Shown here: positions 18,103-26,991 of the stretch, in pieces
Layout of the letters: every line of letters begins with the position of its first letter
How positions within the stretch are numbered: position 1 is the stretch's first letter
Assembly (NCBI RefSeq): GCF_006345825.1
Contig: NZ_VCIX01000086.1
Coordinates: 1 to 64,000, forward strand
Length of the DNA: 64,000 nt
Reading direction: 5' to 3'
Source of the DNA: Paenibacillus paridis
GTDB lineage: Bacteria; Bacillota; Bacilli; Paenibacillales; Paenibacillaceae
The notes under the pieces: generated by a model
Database searches by the model: none
What the model was told of the DNA's origin: nothing
Seen by the model: the letters and a program-made list of their open reading frames with translations, nothing else
Made by a program: the position numbers and the translations under genes

Positions 18103-18564
18103 TTGAACAGTTATAATATTATGCCAACAATCAGCACCTTTTTTATCGTGCTAAGCGCAGTACTGGTAGCCGTAGGCTGGAGGCTGGCGATCAAACGCAG
18201 ACTGGAAGAGCATCAGAAGGTTATGTTCTATGCTGCGGTAGCCGCAACGATTTTCTTTATCGTGTACGTTTCACGGACGATATTCGTTGGCAATACGTCA
18301 TGGGGCGGACCAGATGAATTAAAACCTTTTTATCTTGTTTTCTTATTGTTTCATATCGTGCTTGCCACAGTTGCTGCTGTGTTTGGTATTACAACCTTGA
18401 CGCTAGGCTACAAGAAGAAGTTCGCCAAGCACCGCAAGTGGGGGAAAGTAACATCCATGATTTGGTTTGTTACAGCAATCACAGGTACGATGGTTTATGT
18501 GCTGTTATATCTCATGTATCCAGGCGGACATACGAAGCCGGTTATTGATGCCATTTTCGGTTAA
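18103..18564 (+). CDS. DUF420 (CtaM/YozB-type) oxidase-associated membrane protein
   Basis: About 153 residues with four membrane helices: NIMPTISTFFIVLSAVLVAVGW, RRLEEHQKVMFYAAV, FHIVLATVAAVFGITTLTLG and a last helix ending LLYLMYPGG. The His residues in EEHQK, LFHI and KHRKWGK are family landmarks. CtaM of Staphylococcus aureus is needed for haem-copper oxidase maturation. TTG at 18103 is chosen because GGTGGGG lies five bases ahead; an in-frame ATG at 18079 has no such site. Confidence 0.85.
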   Translation: MNSYNIMPTISTFFIVLSAVLVAVGWRLAIKRRLEEHQKVMFYAAVAATIFFIVYVSRTIFVGNTSWGGPDELKPFYLVFLLFHIVLATVAAVFGITTLTLGYKKKFAKHRKWGKVTSMIWFVTAITGTMVYVLLYLMYPGGHTKPVIDAIFG

Positions 18565-18584
18565 CATAGAGACGCCATTATAAG

Positions 18585-18632
18585 AAGCTATGCTAGTGAA
18601 AGAGAACACTCTTTCAGAGCATAGCTTTTTTT
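18585..18632 (+). terminator. Terminator closing the oxidase cluster
   Basis: AAGCTATGCT...GAAAGAG pairs with CTCTTTC...AGCATAGCTT across a small loop and is followed by TTTTTTT. Confidence 0.9.
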
Positions 18633-18643
18633 GTTGGAAAGGG

Positions 18644-18698
18644 TTGACAACATTATACACAGTGAATATACTGTGTATAATGATATACACAGTATAAT
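18644..18698 (+). promoter_or_regulatory. Promoter with overlapping GntR/YtrA-type operator
   Basis: TTGACA (18644-18649), 17 bp, TATACT (18667-18672). A perfect inverted repeat overlaps it: ATTATACACAGT (18652-18663), six bases, ACTGTGTATAAT (18670-18681). A third half site, TATACACAGTAT, follows at about 18685-18696. A protein bound here would cover the -10, so repression is expected. The obvious candidate is the GntR regulator encoded as the second gene of the operon. Confidence 0.75.
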
Positions 18699-18726
18699 GA
18701 CCAAAGCTTGGAGAGGAGTTACTATC

Positions 18727-19452
18727 GTGGGCGAATGGAAAGGTGCCTGGTTTTTAGCAAAGCACGAGCTGGCTAAAGATCGTTGGAATAGTCTTTTTAC
18801 CTTATTGATGATTGGTTATGTCTTGCTTTTTACGCTCCCATTATTCCGAGATGTCATTAATGGAGAAAGCGAGGGATTGTCCAGCTTCGCTACAGATTTT
18901 ATCTATTTGACGATACTGCCTGTGTTCGGATTCGTTATGAATCAAACGATGATGCGATACTGGAAAGACAACTCCTACACGAAGAAGATGGCACATTGGC
19001 GTACATTGCCCATTTCTTCCAGACAGATCGCATTAGGGCGGATCATTCAGCTGGCGATCGTATTATTTGCTGCTCAGCTTGTCTTTTTCCTACTACAATA
19101 TATAATGGCTCGGAATTTAGGCTCGGAAATCTCGGCTGGAAGCTTTGCACTCTACGCCTTAACCTGGTTCGGTTACTCCTTGACCATGGCCATTGGCTAC
19201 GTCTACTGGGAGGTTGGCCACTCTGGCAGAACTTATTTCTTCTTTAATCTCATCTATCTTTGCGTTATGCTGCTGATCGCACTTGGAATTTCCCTAATGA
19301 AGATGGACAACATTGTGATGAACTCGCTGCAAGCGATTGAAGGCGGAAGCTGGTGGCTTCCACTCCTCACGCTTTCAATAAGCGCTGCAGCGTTCTGGAT
19401 AGGGGTTAATCGAATGGAGAACCGATTAGAGAATCGAACATATAGAGCTTAG
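18727..19452 (+). CDS. Membrane permease component of an ABC-2-like transporter
   Basis: A 241-residue protein with six predicted membrane helices, for example LFTLLMIGYVLLFTLPLF, FIYLTILPVFGFV and LIYLCVMLLIALGI. It has no nucleotide-binding motif. First gene of an operon with a GntR/YtrA regulator and two ABC ATPases, so it is probably the permease partner of the ATPase at 19884. GTG at 18727 follows GGAGAGGAG; the upstream in-frame ATG would start inside the operator. Substrate unknown; ytr-like systems often respond to cell-envelope stress. Confidence 0.7.
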   Translation: MGEWKGAWFLAKHELAKDRWNSLFTLLMIGYVLLFTLPLFRDVINGESEGLSSFATDFIYLTILPVFGFVMNQTMMRYWKDNSYTKKMAHWRTLPISSRQIALGRIIQLAIVLFAAQLVFFLLQYIMARNLGSEISAGSFALYALTWFGYSLTMAIGYVYWEVGHSGRTYFFFNLIYLCVMLLIALGISLMKMDNIVMNSLQAIEGGSWWLPLLTLSISAAAFWIGVNRMENRLENRTYRA

Positions 19453-19481
19453 TCAATAGGGAACGGAAGAAGGTGTGGCCC

Positions 19482-19868
19482 ATGCGGCTGCCGATACAAA
19501 TTAACGAGCAAAGCGCTGAGCCGCTCTATCATCAAATCGAGGTTCAGCTTCGTGCCTTAATTGTTAGCGGCCAACTTACAGAGGGAACGCTCCTTCCCTC
19601 GATCCGCGAGCTGGCGCAAACTGTCAAATGCAGCGTGATTACGGTAAAGCGGGTATATAACGATTTAGAAGCGGAGGGGCTCTTGCGAACGCGCCAAGGA
19701 ACCGGTACCTATGTTGCTGAGGTTTGCGAAAAGGAGCGAGACAAGCATAGGCTCGGAGCGGTGATGGATGCGTTGGAGCAGGCAGTAATTGCAGCGAAAC
19801 GCGTACAATGCACGGAGGAAGAGCTGCAGAGTATGCTCAAGGAAGCGATAAAGAGACATTTTGACTAA
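19482..19868 (+). CDS. GntR-family regulator, YtrA subfamily
   Basis: A 128-residue protein with a GntR winged helix (PLYHQIEVQLRALIVSGQLTEGTLLPSIRELAQTVKCSVITVKRVYNDLEAEGLLRTRQGTGTYV) and a short helical C terminus, the YtrA form without a large ligand domain. Start chosen at ATG 19482 behind AAGAAGG; GTG at 19473 is the alternative. It probably represses its own operon through the inverted repeats at 18652-18698. Confidence 0.87.
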   Translation: MRLPIQINEQSAEPLYHQIEVQLRALIVSGQLTEGTLLPSIRELAQTVKCSVITVKRVYNDLEAEGLLRTRQGTGTYVAEVCEKERDKHRLGAVMDALEQAVIAAKRVQCTEEELQSMLKEAIKRHFD

Positions 19869-19883
19869 AGGATGGGAAGCAAG

Positions 19884-20795
19884 ATGAATGAATCTGCGAT
19901 TCAACTGAATGGAATTGTACAGAACCGTTCTAATTTCAAGCTGGGGCCGCTTCATCTGGACATTCCTCGTGGCTATATTACAGCGATCGTTGGTCCAAAC
20001 GGCTGTGGCAAGAGCTCGACCTTTCGGATGATGCTGGGGCTCGATAAACAGGATGAAGGTTCGATTCAGCTGCTTGGACAGCAGGTTGAGCAGGGGCTGG
20101 ACACGGAGCTTAAGAAACGAATTGGTTATTTGCATGATCAGTCTTCCTCGCATGAGGAGCGCATGAAAGGAACGGAGAAGGCCGCATTCCACAGGTTCTG
20201 GTACGACCGCTGGGATGTGAATAGATACCGTGAGCTGCTGCATATTCTTGAGGTAGACGATAATCAGGTGCTTGGCAAAATGTCAAAAGGCATGCGCCGC
20301 AAATTCGAATTCGCGTTGTCTCTAGCTCATAACCCAGAGCTGCTGCTGTTAGACGAGCCGTCCTCCGGACTTGATCCGCTCGCGTGGAAGCTGATGATCG
20401 AAATCCTGCATCGGTATATGGACCCGGGGGACCGGACCATATTGATGACCTCCCATATTATTGAAGAGGTGAAGCGGCTGGCCGATTATATTATCTTTAT
20501 GGCTCAAGGAAGAGTGCTTGGCGTATACGAGAAAGATGAACTGTTCAGCAGCTGGTTCACCATATTCGTAAGCGGGGCGGGGCTGAATCCGAAGATAGCG
20601 GCTGCGATGCCGGGACAATGCGGAATTGAGCATGCGGGTGGTACCACTTACCGAATTACGACAAATAAGACCGGCGAATCTGAAGAATGGTGCACAGCAC
20701 AAGGGTATCAGATTGTGAGCAGGCAAGCGCTTGAGCTGGATGAGATTATGAGCGCATTACTTATGCAAGACCGATTAAGTACAAGAGCGAACTAA
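19884..20795 (+). CDS. ABC transporter ATP-binding protein (YtrB-like)
   Basis: A 303-residue ATPase: Walker A GPNGCGKSS, Q-loop region, signature GKMSKGMRRKFEFAL, Walker B LLLLDEPSSGLD and H-loop MTSHII, with a C-terminal extension of about 90 residues. It lies 15 bp after the GntR gene. It likely pairs with the permease at 18727. ATG at 19884 is preferred to ATG 19872, which has too little room behind its ribosome site. Confidence 0.85.
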   Translation: MNESAIQLNGIVQNRSNFKLGPLHLDIPRGYITAIVGPNGCGKSSTFRMMLGLDKQDEGSIQLLGQQVEQGLDTELKKRIGYLHDQSSSHEERMKGTEKAAFHRFWYDRWDVNRYRELLHILEVDDNQVLGKMSKGMRRKFEFALSLAHNPELLLLDEPSSGLDPLAWKLMIEILHRYMDPGDRTILMTSHIIEEVKRLADYIIFMAQGRVLGVYEKDELFSSWFTIFVSGAGLNPKIAAAMPGQCGIEHAGGTTYRITTNKTGESEEWCTAQGYQIVSRQALELDEIMSALLMQDRLSTRAN

Positions 20796-20812
20796 CTGAG
20801 GGGAGCATGAAC

Positions 20813-21718
20813 ATGAATCCATTAAAAGTAGAAAATGTAGTTAAACAGTATGGGGAAAAAACAGCCGTTAACGGAATCAGCTTTGAGGTAAGCGAGGGAG
20901 AAATTTACGGCTTGCTCGGCGCCAATGGGGCCGGGAAAACGACAACGATGCGGATGGTGCTTGGCCTGATCTACCCGGACGAAGGCAAGATTTTGTACAA
21001 CGGGAAAGGCTATAGCAATGATCAGCTCAGCAATCTTGGGTATTTGCCGGAAGAAAGAGGCTTGTATCCAAAGGTGCGCATCAGCGATCAGTTGGTCTAT
21101 CTCGGTCAGCTGCGCGGCATGTCGAAGAGGGATGCGGAGCAAAGCTTGAAGAAATGGCTGGACCGTTTTGAAGTGCCGGAGTATTACAATAAGAAGATTG
21201 AAGAGCTCTCTAAAGGAAATCAGCAGAAGATTGGATTTATCGCGAGCGTCATCCATTCACCGAAAATCGTTATTTTGGATGAAGCATTTAGCGGTCTTGA
21301 TCCGGTCAACGTAGAGCTGCTGAAATCAACGGTTAAGGAGCTGCGTGACGCAGGAAGCAGCATTTTGTTCTCCACTCACCGGATGGAGCATGTCGAGGAG
21401 CTGTGTCGGAACATTACCATTTTGCATCGCTCGAATGTGGTTCTGAAAGGCAACCTGAAGGACATCAAAAAACAATTTCCGAAAGAGCGTGTGCTTCTTA
21501 ATACGCCTAAGGAAGTAACGGGGCTAGAACGAATAAACGGCGTTACAAACGTGATTCGCCATGAGTATGGCTATGAGATCGGCATTGCCAATGAAGCTGC
21601 AGGCGCGGACATTTTGCGTCATGCGTTAACACAGACCGATATCACAAGATTTGAGATCAAGGAACCGACCTTAAACGAAATTTTCATTAAAACAGTAGGT
21701 GGTGATAGCCATGAATAA
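20813..21718 (+). CDS. ABC transporter ATP-binding protein (NatA-like)
   Basis: A 301-residue ATPase with Walker A GANGAGKTT, signature ELSKGNQQKIGF, Walker B IVILDEAFSGLDPVN and H-loop FSTHRM. The C terminus (TDITRFEIKEPTLNEIFIKTVG) is typical of the NatA/DrrA exporter group. It overlaps the next gene by eight bases, so the two make one exporter. NatAB of B. subtilis extrudes sodium; substrate here is not assignable. Confidence 0.87.
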   Translation: MNPLKVENVVKQYGEKTAVNGISFEVSEGEIYGLLGANGAGKTTTMRMVLGLIYPDEGKILYNGKGYSNDQLSNLGYLPEERGLYPKVRISDQLVYLGQLRGMSKRDAEQSLKKWLDRFEVPEYYNKKIEELSKGNQQKIGFIASVIHSPKIVILDEAFSGLDPVNVELLKSTVKELRDAGSSILFSTHRMEHVEELCRNITILHRSNVVLKGNLKDIKKQFPKERVLLNTPKEVTGLERINGVTNVIRHEYGYEIGIANEAAGADILRHALTQTDITRFEIKEPTLNEIFIKTVGGDSHE

Positions 21719-23018
21719 ATTTTGGACGGTTGTTGGTTTTACGTTAAAAAACAAATTCAGAGGCAAAGCATTTTTGGTTACAACGCTCATTATCGCATTG
21801 ATTATGACGATCGGCATTAATCTTCCTTATATTTTCTCTCAATTCAATAGTGGCGACAAGGTAACAAGCATCGGTTATATTCAATCCGCGCAATCGGAAG
21901 GCTCAGCGACGGGAGACCAGCTTAAAGCTTATTTCGAAGCGCAAGAGAAGCCGGGCGTAAAGCTGGTTCCCTATGAAGACAAGGGCTCTGAGGCTGAGAA
22001 TGAAAAGCAGCTGAAACAAGCGATTACTGATAAAGATATCAAAGGCTATCTGGCTTTCGGAAAAATGACAGACAGCGGTTTCCCGGAAATGACCTATAAA
22101 TCCGAAAAGCTGCTCGCATTTCAGCTGACTAGCTCTATCCAAAGCGGATTGCAAGTGATTCGCCAGGGAACCGTCTTAAAAGACGCAGGATTAACCTCCG
22201 AGCAGCTAGCCTTGCTAAACGCGCCGATTGAAATACAATCCGTACAGATTTCGGCAACGGAAGGCGCAGGCAGTATCGGCGAAGGGAAAACACCGGAAGA
22301 GCAAGCGGTAAACATGGGCCTTGTGTACTTCATCGTCATTCTGTTGTTCATGGCTATTATGATTACAGGTCAAATGATTGCATCTGAAATAACGGCAGAA
22401 AAAAGCTCGCGCGTCATGGAGCTGCTCATTACAAGTGTTTCTCCGCTGAAGCAAATGTTCGGTAAAATCGTAGGAATGTTTTTGGTGGGCCTTATCCAAA
22501 TCACCATCTATGTCCTGGTTATTATCATTAACGTAAAATTACCGCACAATAGCGAAACGCTTATAAAATTCAACATTGATTTGTCCCAAATTGATCCGAT
22601 GCTTCTCATTTATTCGGTACTGTTCTACTTGACGGGTTACTTCTTGTTTGCAACCTTATTCGCTGCGGTTGGTTCTATTGTCAGCCGTACGGAGGATCTC
22701 GGCCAAGCGGTATTGCCTATTACGATGCTCTCGTTGGCTGGTTTCTACATCTCGATCTTCAGTATCTCGAGCCCAGACAGCATGCTGGTGAAGATTTCTT
22801 CCTTCATTCCATTCTTCTCGCCATTCGTTATGCTGCTGAGACTCGGACTAACCGATCCGCCAGTATGGGAGATCATTGCATCAATCGGCCTTTTGCTTGT
22901 GACGATCTACATTTCGGTATGGATCTCGGCAAAAATCTATCGCACAGGCGTACTTATGTACGGCAAGCGTCCTACCTTTAAAGAGCTTCGCAAAGCGATG
23001 AAGGCTTATAAGATTTAA
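21711..23018 (+). CDS. ABC-2 family permease (NatB-like)
   Basis: A 435-residue exporter permease. One N-terminal membrane helix, a large extracytoplasmic domain (about 40-195), then five or six helices including VYFIVILLFMAIMITGQMIA and TAEKSSRVMELLITSVSP, the ABC-2/NatB cytoplasmic coupling motif. ATG at 21711 follows AGGTGGTG. Last gene of the operon; a Tn7-like element begins 20 bp after its stop, and the operon's terminator has been displaced to 51120. Confidence 0.87.
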   Translation: MNKFWTVVGFTLKNKFRGKAFLVTTLIIALIMTIGINLPYIFSQFNSGDKVTSIGYIQSAQSEGSATGDQLKAYFEAQEKPGVKLVPYEDKGSEAENEKQLKQAITDKDIKGYLAFGKMTDSGFPEMTYKSEKLLAFQLTSSIQSGLQVIRQGTVLKDAGLTSEQLALLNAPIEIQSVQISATEGAGSIGEGKTPEEQAVNMGLVYFIVILLFMAIMITGQMIASEITAEKSSRVMELLITSVSPLKQMFGKIVGMFLVGLIQITIYVLVIIINVKLPHNSETLIKFNIDLSQIDPMLLIYSVLFYLTGYFLFATLFAAVGSIVSRTEDLGQAVLPITMLSLAGFYISIFSISSPDSMLVKISSFIPFFSPFVMLLRLGLTDPPVWEIIASIGLLLVTIYISVWISAKIYRTGVLMYGKRPTFKELRKAMKAYKI

Positions 23019-23033
23019 AGTGGAGTAGAAAGA

Positions 23034-23038
23034 ACAAA
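23034..23038 (+). repeat. Target-site duplication, left copy (ACAAA)
   Basis: ACAAA directly abuts the first base of the element (TGTGAG...). The same five bases follow the other end at 51095-51099. Five-bp duplications are the Tn7-family norm. Confidence 0.85.
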
Positions 23039-23108
23039 TGTGAGTAACGGTTATAGTTGAGACTGATTACGGTAATAAATGAGATGAACAACGTCATATA
23101 TTTGAGAC
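23039..23108 (+). repeat. Transposon end next to tnsA: three close TnsB-type sites
   Basis: Three repeats sharing the pattern TATAnnTGAGAY end at 23063, 23085 and 23108, 22-23 bp apart. Tight packing matches the right end of Tn7, which also lies beside tnsA and faces the attachment gene. Confidence 0.75.
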
Positions 23109-23114
23109 AAACAT

Positions 23115-23157
23115 AAAAACCTTGATGACCATATTCTTTGGTTTATCAAGGTTTTTA
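23115..23157. terminator. Hairpin terminator just inside the transposon end
   Basis: AAAAACCTTGAT pairs exactly with ATCAAGGTTTTT. Bidirectional in form. It would insulate tnsA from host transcription entering from the permease operon. Confidence 0.75.
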
Positions 23158-23269
23158 TGCTGTTGTTCAAAATATCTTCATGTTTATTGTACCTAGAATT
23201 TGTCTATACATGATAACATGAAAATTGCTGTTTTTTTGGATAATAATTGATACTTATCGGAGGACTTAT

Positions 23270-24025
23270 ATGGGTTATGATTGGTCAAACATGGATTGGA
23301 AGCTACAGGATCACCTCTACGCTTCTAAGCGGAAGGTAAATAACCGAAATAGTCACCAGCATCCGCATATTATCGGGAGCTTCTATAGTCACAGAATGGA
23401 ACGAACCGTAGAATATGAATCCTTAGGGGAACGTCTCTTTTATTACTACTTGGAGTTGGATCATTCGGTTGTTAGATATTATGTTCAGCCCGTTGAAATT
23501 CTTATACATAAGCAAGGTGAAGAGTCATGGAAGCATACTCCGGATATCTTAGTATTTCGTGAGAATACGATTCCGTTTCTTTACCAAGTAAAGCATGAAC
23601 CCGACGAAGAGAAAGATGAACGATTGGAACAAGTGAATTATTTCTGCGAGGGATATGCACGAAGCCAAGGTTGGGAATACCTTGTGATCTACCCTAAAAT
23701 GATGCCTTCTGTTCTCATACGTAATATTCGGTTCCTAAAAGGCTTTCTTAAGGAGAGGTCCTATTATTCGGAATGGATTGATAAGGTTGTTTATCGATTA
23801 GTTTGTTTAGAAATGAGCACAGTAGACAATCTAGCTGACTGTTTTAGTGACGAATACCATCCATTACTAATTAAACCGTTAATTTATCATTTGATTGCAA
23901 GGGGGCTGATTCATACCGATGTAAACCAAAATATCGGTTCAAATAGTTCCATAACTGTTAACCAACTTACGAACATTATTTCAGATGAAAAGCAGGTATT
24001 AATAGATGTCCATCAATCAACTTAA
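23270..24025 (+). CDS. tnsA: TnsA endonuclease
   Basis: A 251-residue heteromeric transposase endonuclease that cuts the 5' strands at transposon ends, allowing cut-and-paste movement. The restriction-enzyme-like catalytic set is visible: E54 (YESLGERL), D92 (TPDILVF) and Q106-V-K108 (YQVK). The C-terminal portion (about 150-251) is a small wHTH-like region. ATG at 23270 follows GGAGG; an in-frame extension to 23225 lacks a ribosome site. It overlaps tnsB by 20 bases. Confidence 0.92.
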   Translation: MGYDWSNMDWKLQDHLYASKRKVNNRNSHQHPHIIGSFYSHRMERTVEYESLGERLFYYYLELDHSVVRYYVQPVEILIHKQGEESWKHTPDILVFRENTIPFLYQVKHEPDEEKDERLEQVNYFCEGYARSQGWEYLVIYPKMMPSVLIRNIRFLKGFLKERSYYSEWIDKVVYRLVCLEMSTVDNLADCFSDEYHPLLIKPLIYHLIARGLIHTDVNQNIGSNSSITVNQLTNIISDEKQVLIDVHQST

Positions 24026-26096
24026 ACTGTATTCGGAGTTTTTCCTATATGGAAAGAAACATAAGATTGTTTCTATTGAGCCACCGTTTGTACGAATTAA
24101 ACGTCCGGATGGCGAAGATATTCAAATGAAATTCATTGAAATCGTCTCCCATTCAACATTTCAACCTGATACATCGATGAAGGTTACCAAAAAAGAACTT
24201 GTGGCATACGATGTCCTCGCGAAGCTCTCTGAACCAAAAAGAGAAGAAGTGAGCGAACGGTTTGAAGTTATACGCCCTCTGATATTACTGGAGGAAAGTA
24301 AAAACAATAACTTGAGATCTATTCAAAAGTTCATGGATCAATATCAATATCTGTTAAAAGAAAGAGAAGAACTTGCAACTATTCATCAAGAGACACTCAT
24401 TAATCGCATTAATGAAATGCGCATTGTTCAGAAAAAGAAAAGAGTATCTAGATCAACTATTATGCGCTATATAAAAGCATATCGCGAATATGAAAATCAA
24501 CAAAACAGTCGCGGGATAGAGGGTCTAGTTTCTAGAAAAGGGCGAGGATATACTGGACGAAAAGATACTAAAATACTTGAAATCTGTCATCCTCAAAAGC
24601 CTGAGATCGTATTGGATGTTCTTCAAGTTCGTTTGAGCAAAGAACTGATACCCATAGTGAAATCAATTATAGAAAATGAATATTTAACAAAATACAAAAT
24701 ATCAAAAGCTACTGTATGGAGAGCTATTAAACGTGAATGTGTATACAAACAGCTCAAAGAGGTCAGCTACAGCACGATTTCAGATATCATTGATAGAATT
24801 GATAAGAAAGCAAGAGAACGGTTTCGTAATTTGAAGCAAGCACAAGCAGTATATGATGATGTTGCTCGAGGATATGCGGATCGAGATGCCCTACACCCGC
24901 TTGACATTATTCAGATCGACCATACTCGATTAGACATGCAGGTTATCGATGACCAAACAGGCCTGACCGTCGATCGACCTTGGATTACCGTGGGAATCGA
25001 CGTGTATAGCCGTATGCCATGGTGCTTATATGTCTCGTTTGAAGCCCCTAGTGCAAATGTGGTTCGAAAAGCGATACAACACGGAGTCTTCTTTAAGAAT
25101 ACCAAGAAACATTATGGTACCGAATCAGAATGGGAAGCTTTTGGTATTCCAAATGTTATCTACGTGGATAACGGAATGGATTTTAAGAGTTCGGATATCA
25201 AACGTCTTGTGAATGAAAGTTTAATGTCCGAAATCATGCATCGTCCTGTTAGAATTCCGAAATATGGTGCAATAATCGAAAGACTATTCCGAACGATAAA
25301 TGACGAATTAATTCATAATATTTTGGGTACGACGAAGAGTAAGTTCGCCGATTTGGGTGAGATAAAGCCTGAACAAGAAGCTTGTCTTACATTAAATCAA
25401 ATTAGAAAAATTATTACAATATATATGACGGATATGTATCCTATTCGTGATCATAGGGGCTTGCCTGTCTATAGTAAAACTCCCTTGAATCGTTATCATG
25501 AGGGCTGTAACGAGGCTGGATTTCCTGAGTGGATTGAGAAATCAGAAGAAGAGCGCTATAAAATAGAATTTATGCTGACCCTTATGAAACCTTATACGAG
25601 AGACGGAGTTCGTTTTGGAAACCGTATTTATAAGTCTGAAGAATGCAACGATATTATTGGTAAAAAGGAAACGAAGTACGTTGTTAAATATGATCCTGAT
25701 GATATTTCGCGTATCTTTCTGAAACATCCCAAAAAAGAACGATTTATTGAACTGCTGGCTGTTTCGCCATCTTATGAACAACTGGCTGGAGTCAATGCAT
25801 ATACGTACTCAAGAGTCTTAAAGATATGGACTGAGGAGGGGGAACGTAAAAAGAAAAATATTCCCGGAAATGAGCAGTATGCTCGGGCTTCGAAGAAGAT
25901 TCAAGATGAGATCAATAAGGGATATTTACAAAAGAAGAGTACACGAAAGACAGTTGCACGAATGACGAATGAAGGGCAAAGTGTGACTGTTACTTTCCAA
26001 GGTCAGCAGCCAAAACATATTGTGAATAGATCTAGGGAAGAAGAACTATTTCTGGCAGCTAAATTAGCTGAAGAGAAAAGGAATGAGAAACTATGA
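24006..26096 (+). CDS. tnsB: TnsB transposase (DDE, rve integrase core)
   Basis: A 696-residue transposase. N-terminal HTH domains (about 60-270) bind the end repeats. The RNase-H-like catalytic core has D305 (IIQIDHTRLD), D388 (IYVDNGMDF) and E425 (AIIERLFRTI), the complete DDE triad. A C-terminal basic region (SRKTVARMT-like, about 600-696) normally contacts TnsC. It performs 3'-end cleavage and strand transfer. Overlaps tnsA at its start and tnsC at its stop (ATGA). Confidence 0.95.
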   Translation: MSINQLKLYSEFFLYGKKHKIVSIEPPFVRIKRPDGEDIQMKFIEIVSHSTFQPDTSMKVTKKELVAYDVLAKLSEPKREEVSERFEVIRPLILLEESKNNNLRSIQKFMDQYQYLLKEREELATIHQETLINRINEMRIVQKKKRVSRSTIMRYIKAYREYENQQNSRGIEGLVSRKGRGYTGRKDTKILEICHPQKPEIVLDVLQVRLSKELIPIVKSIIENEYLTKYKISKATVWRAIKRECVYKQLKEVSYSTISDIIDRIDKKARERFRNLKQAQAVYDDVARGYADRDALHPLDIIQIDHTRLDMQVIDDQTGLTVDRPWITVGIDVYSRMPWCLYVSFEAPSANVVRKAIQHGVFFKNTKKHYGTESEWEAFGIPNVIYVDNGMDFKSSDIKRLVNESLMSEIMHRPVRIPKYGAIIERLFRTINDELIHNILGTTKSKFADLGEIKPEQEACLTLNQIRKIITIYMTDMYPIRDHRGLPVYSKTPLNRYHEGCNEAGFPEWIEKSEEERYKIEFMLTLMKPYTRDGVRFGNRIYKSEECNDIIGKKETKYVVKYDPDDISRIFLKHPKKERFIELLAVSPSYEQLAGVNAYTYSRVLKIWTEEGERKKKNIPGNEQYARASKKIQDEINKGYLQKKSTRKTVARMTNEGQSVTVTFQGQQPKHIVNRSREEELFLAAKLAEEKRNEKL

Positions 26097-26980
26097 GTAG
26101 GGTAGAGGCGAAGCAATTTGCAAATCGGATAGCAGATTTGTTTATCCACCATGAAGAAGTGAAACGAATTTGGGATCGTTTTGATTCTCTTCGCGTTCAT
26201 TTGAAGGCAGGAAACCAGGAACATGATCCTAATCATTTAATGCTAACTGGTATTTCAGGTGTCGGAAAGACACAACTGGCAACTCATTATAAAAGGCGAA
26301 ATCCTGTTTATACATATGTTGATAGGGACGAAACGAAAATTGATATTGCTCCAGTATTATATATAAAGCTACCGTATCCTTTTACCGCTTTGGATTTTTA
26401 TAAAAAAATATTATCAGGATTAGGAACTAAAATTCTTCGCTCTGATATGCGAGTTGGATATGCTAAAGACCAGGCTTTATATTTGCTTAGAAAACAAAAA
26501 ACAGAATTAATCATCTTCGATGAATTGAATTTTCTGACCCGCACTAAAAGATTTGACGATCAAGATGGAATGGAGATGTTCAAAGATTTATCCAATGAAG
26601 GAGTTTCTCTGGTGTGCATGGGAACCCCAAAGGTTGAATACCTTTTGGATATGGAAGATGAGTACTTCCGTCGCTTTAAACTTGAACGAATTAAGCCATT
26701 CGAAGAATGTGATGATCGTTTCTGCAAATTACTGAAAGATATCGAAACTGCAATTCAACCTCCTAGATCATTACAACTTGGAGAATTAGAATCAGGATTA
26801 CCTCAATTGTTACATGATTATTGTCAAGGAAGAATTGGTTATTTACACGCTATATTAATAGAAGCATATAGGTTACTAGGAGTCTTTAAAGATGATTTCC
26901 GAGATATTCACCATGCTCATTTGACAGTTACCAAACTTAGAGAAGCTAAAGAAAGCTTTTTTGGACAAACATTAAGATAA
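26093..26980 (+). CDS. tnsC: TnsC/TniB AAA+ ATPase
   Basis: A 295-residue AAA+ regulator. Walker A is GISGVGKTQ (about 53-61) and Walker B LIIFDELNFL; an arginine-rich sensor region follows (EDEYFRRFKLERI). At under 300 residues it is nearer to TniB than to the 555-residue TnsC of Tn7. It links target-selecting TniQ to the TnsAB transposase and should confer target immunity. Coupled to tnsB by a four-base overlap. Confidence 0.92.
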   Translation: MSRVEAKQFANRIADLFIHHEEVKRIWDRFDSLRVHLKAGNQEHDPNHLMLTGISGVGKTQLATHYKRRNPVYTYVDRDETKIDIAPVLYIKLPYPFTALDFYKKILSGLGTKILRSDMRVGYAKDQALYLLRKQKTELIIFDELNFLTRTKRFDDQDGMEMFKDLSNEGVSLVCMGTPKVEYLLDMEDEYFRRFKLERIKPFEECDDRFCKLLKDIETAIQPPRSLQLGELESGLPQLLHDYCQGRIGYLHAILIEAYRLLGVFKDDFRDIHHAHLTVTKLREAKESFFGQTLR

Positions 26981-26991
26981 TATAGACTTTG

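Noticed and set aside
23019..23108. Classical Tn7 attachment site at glmS
   Set aside because: The neighbouring gene is an ABC-2 permease; nothing resembling glmS is in the window.
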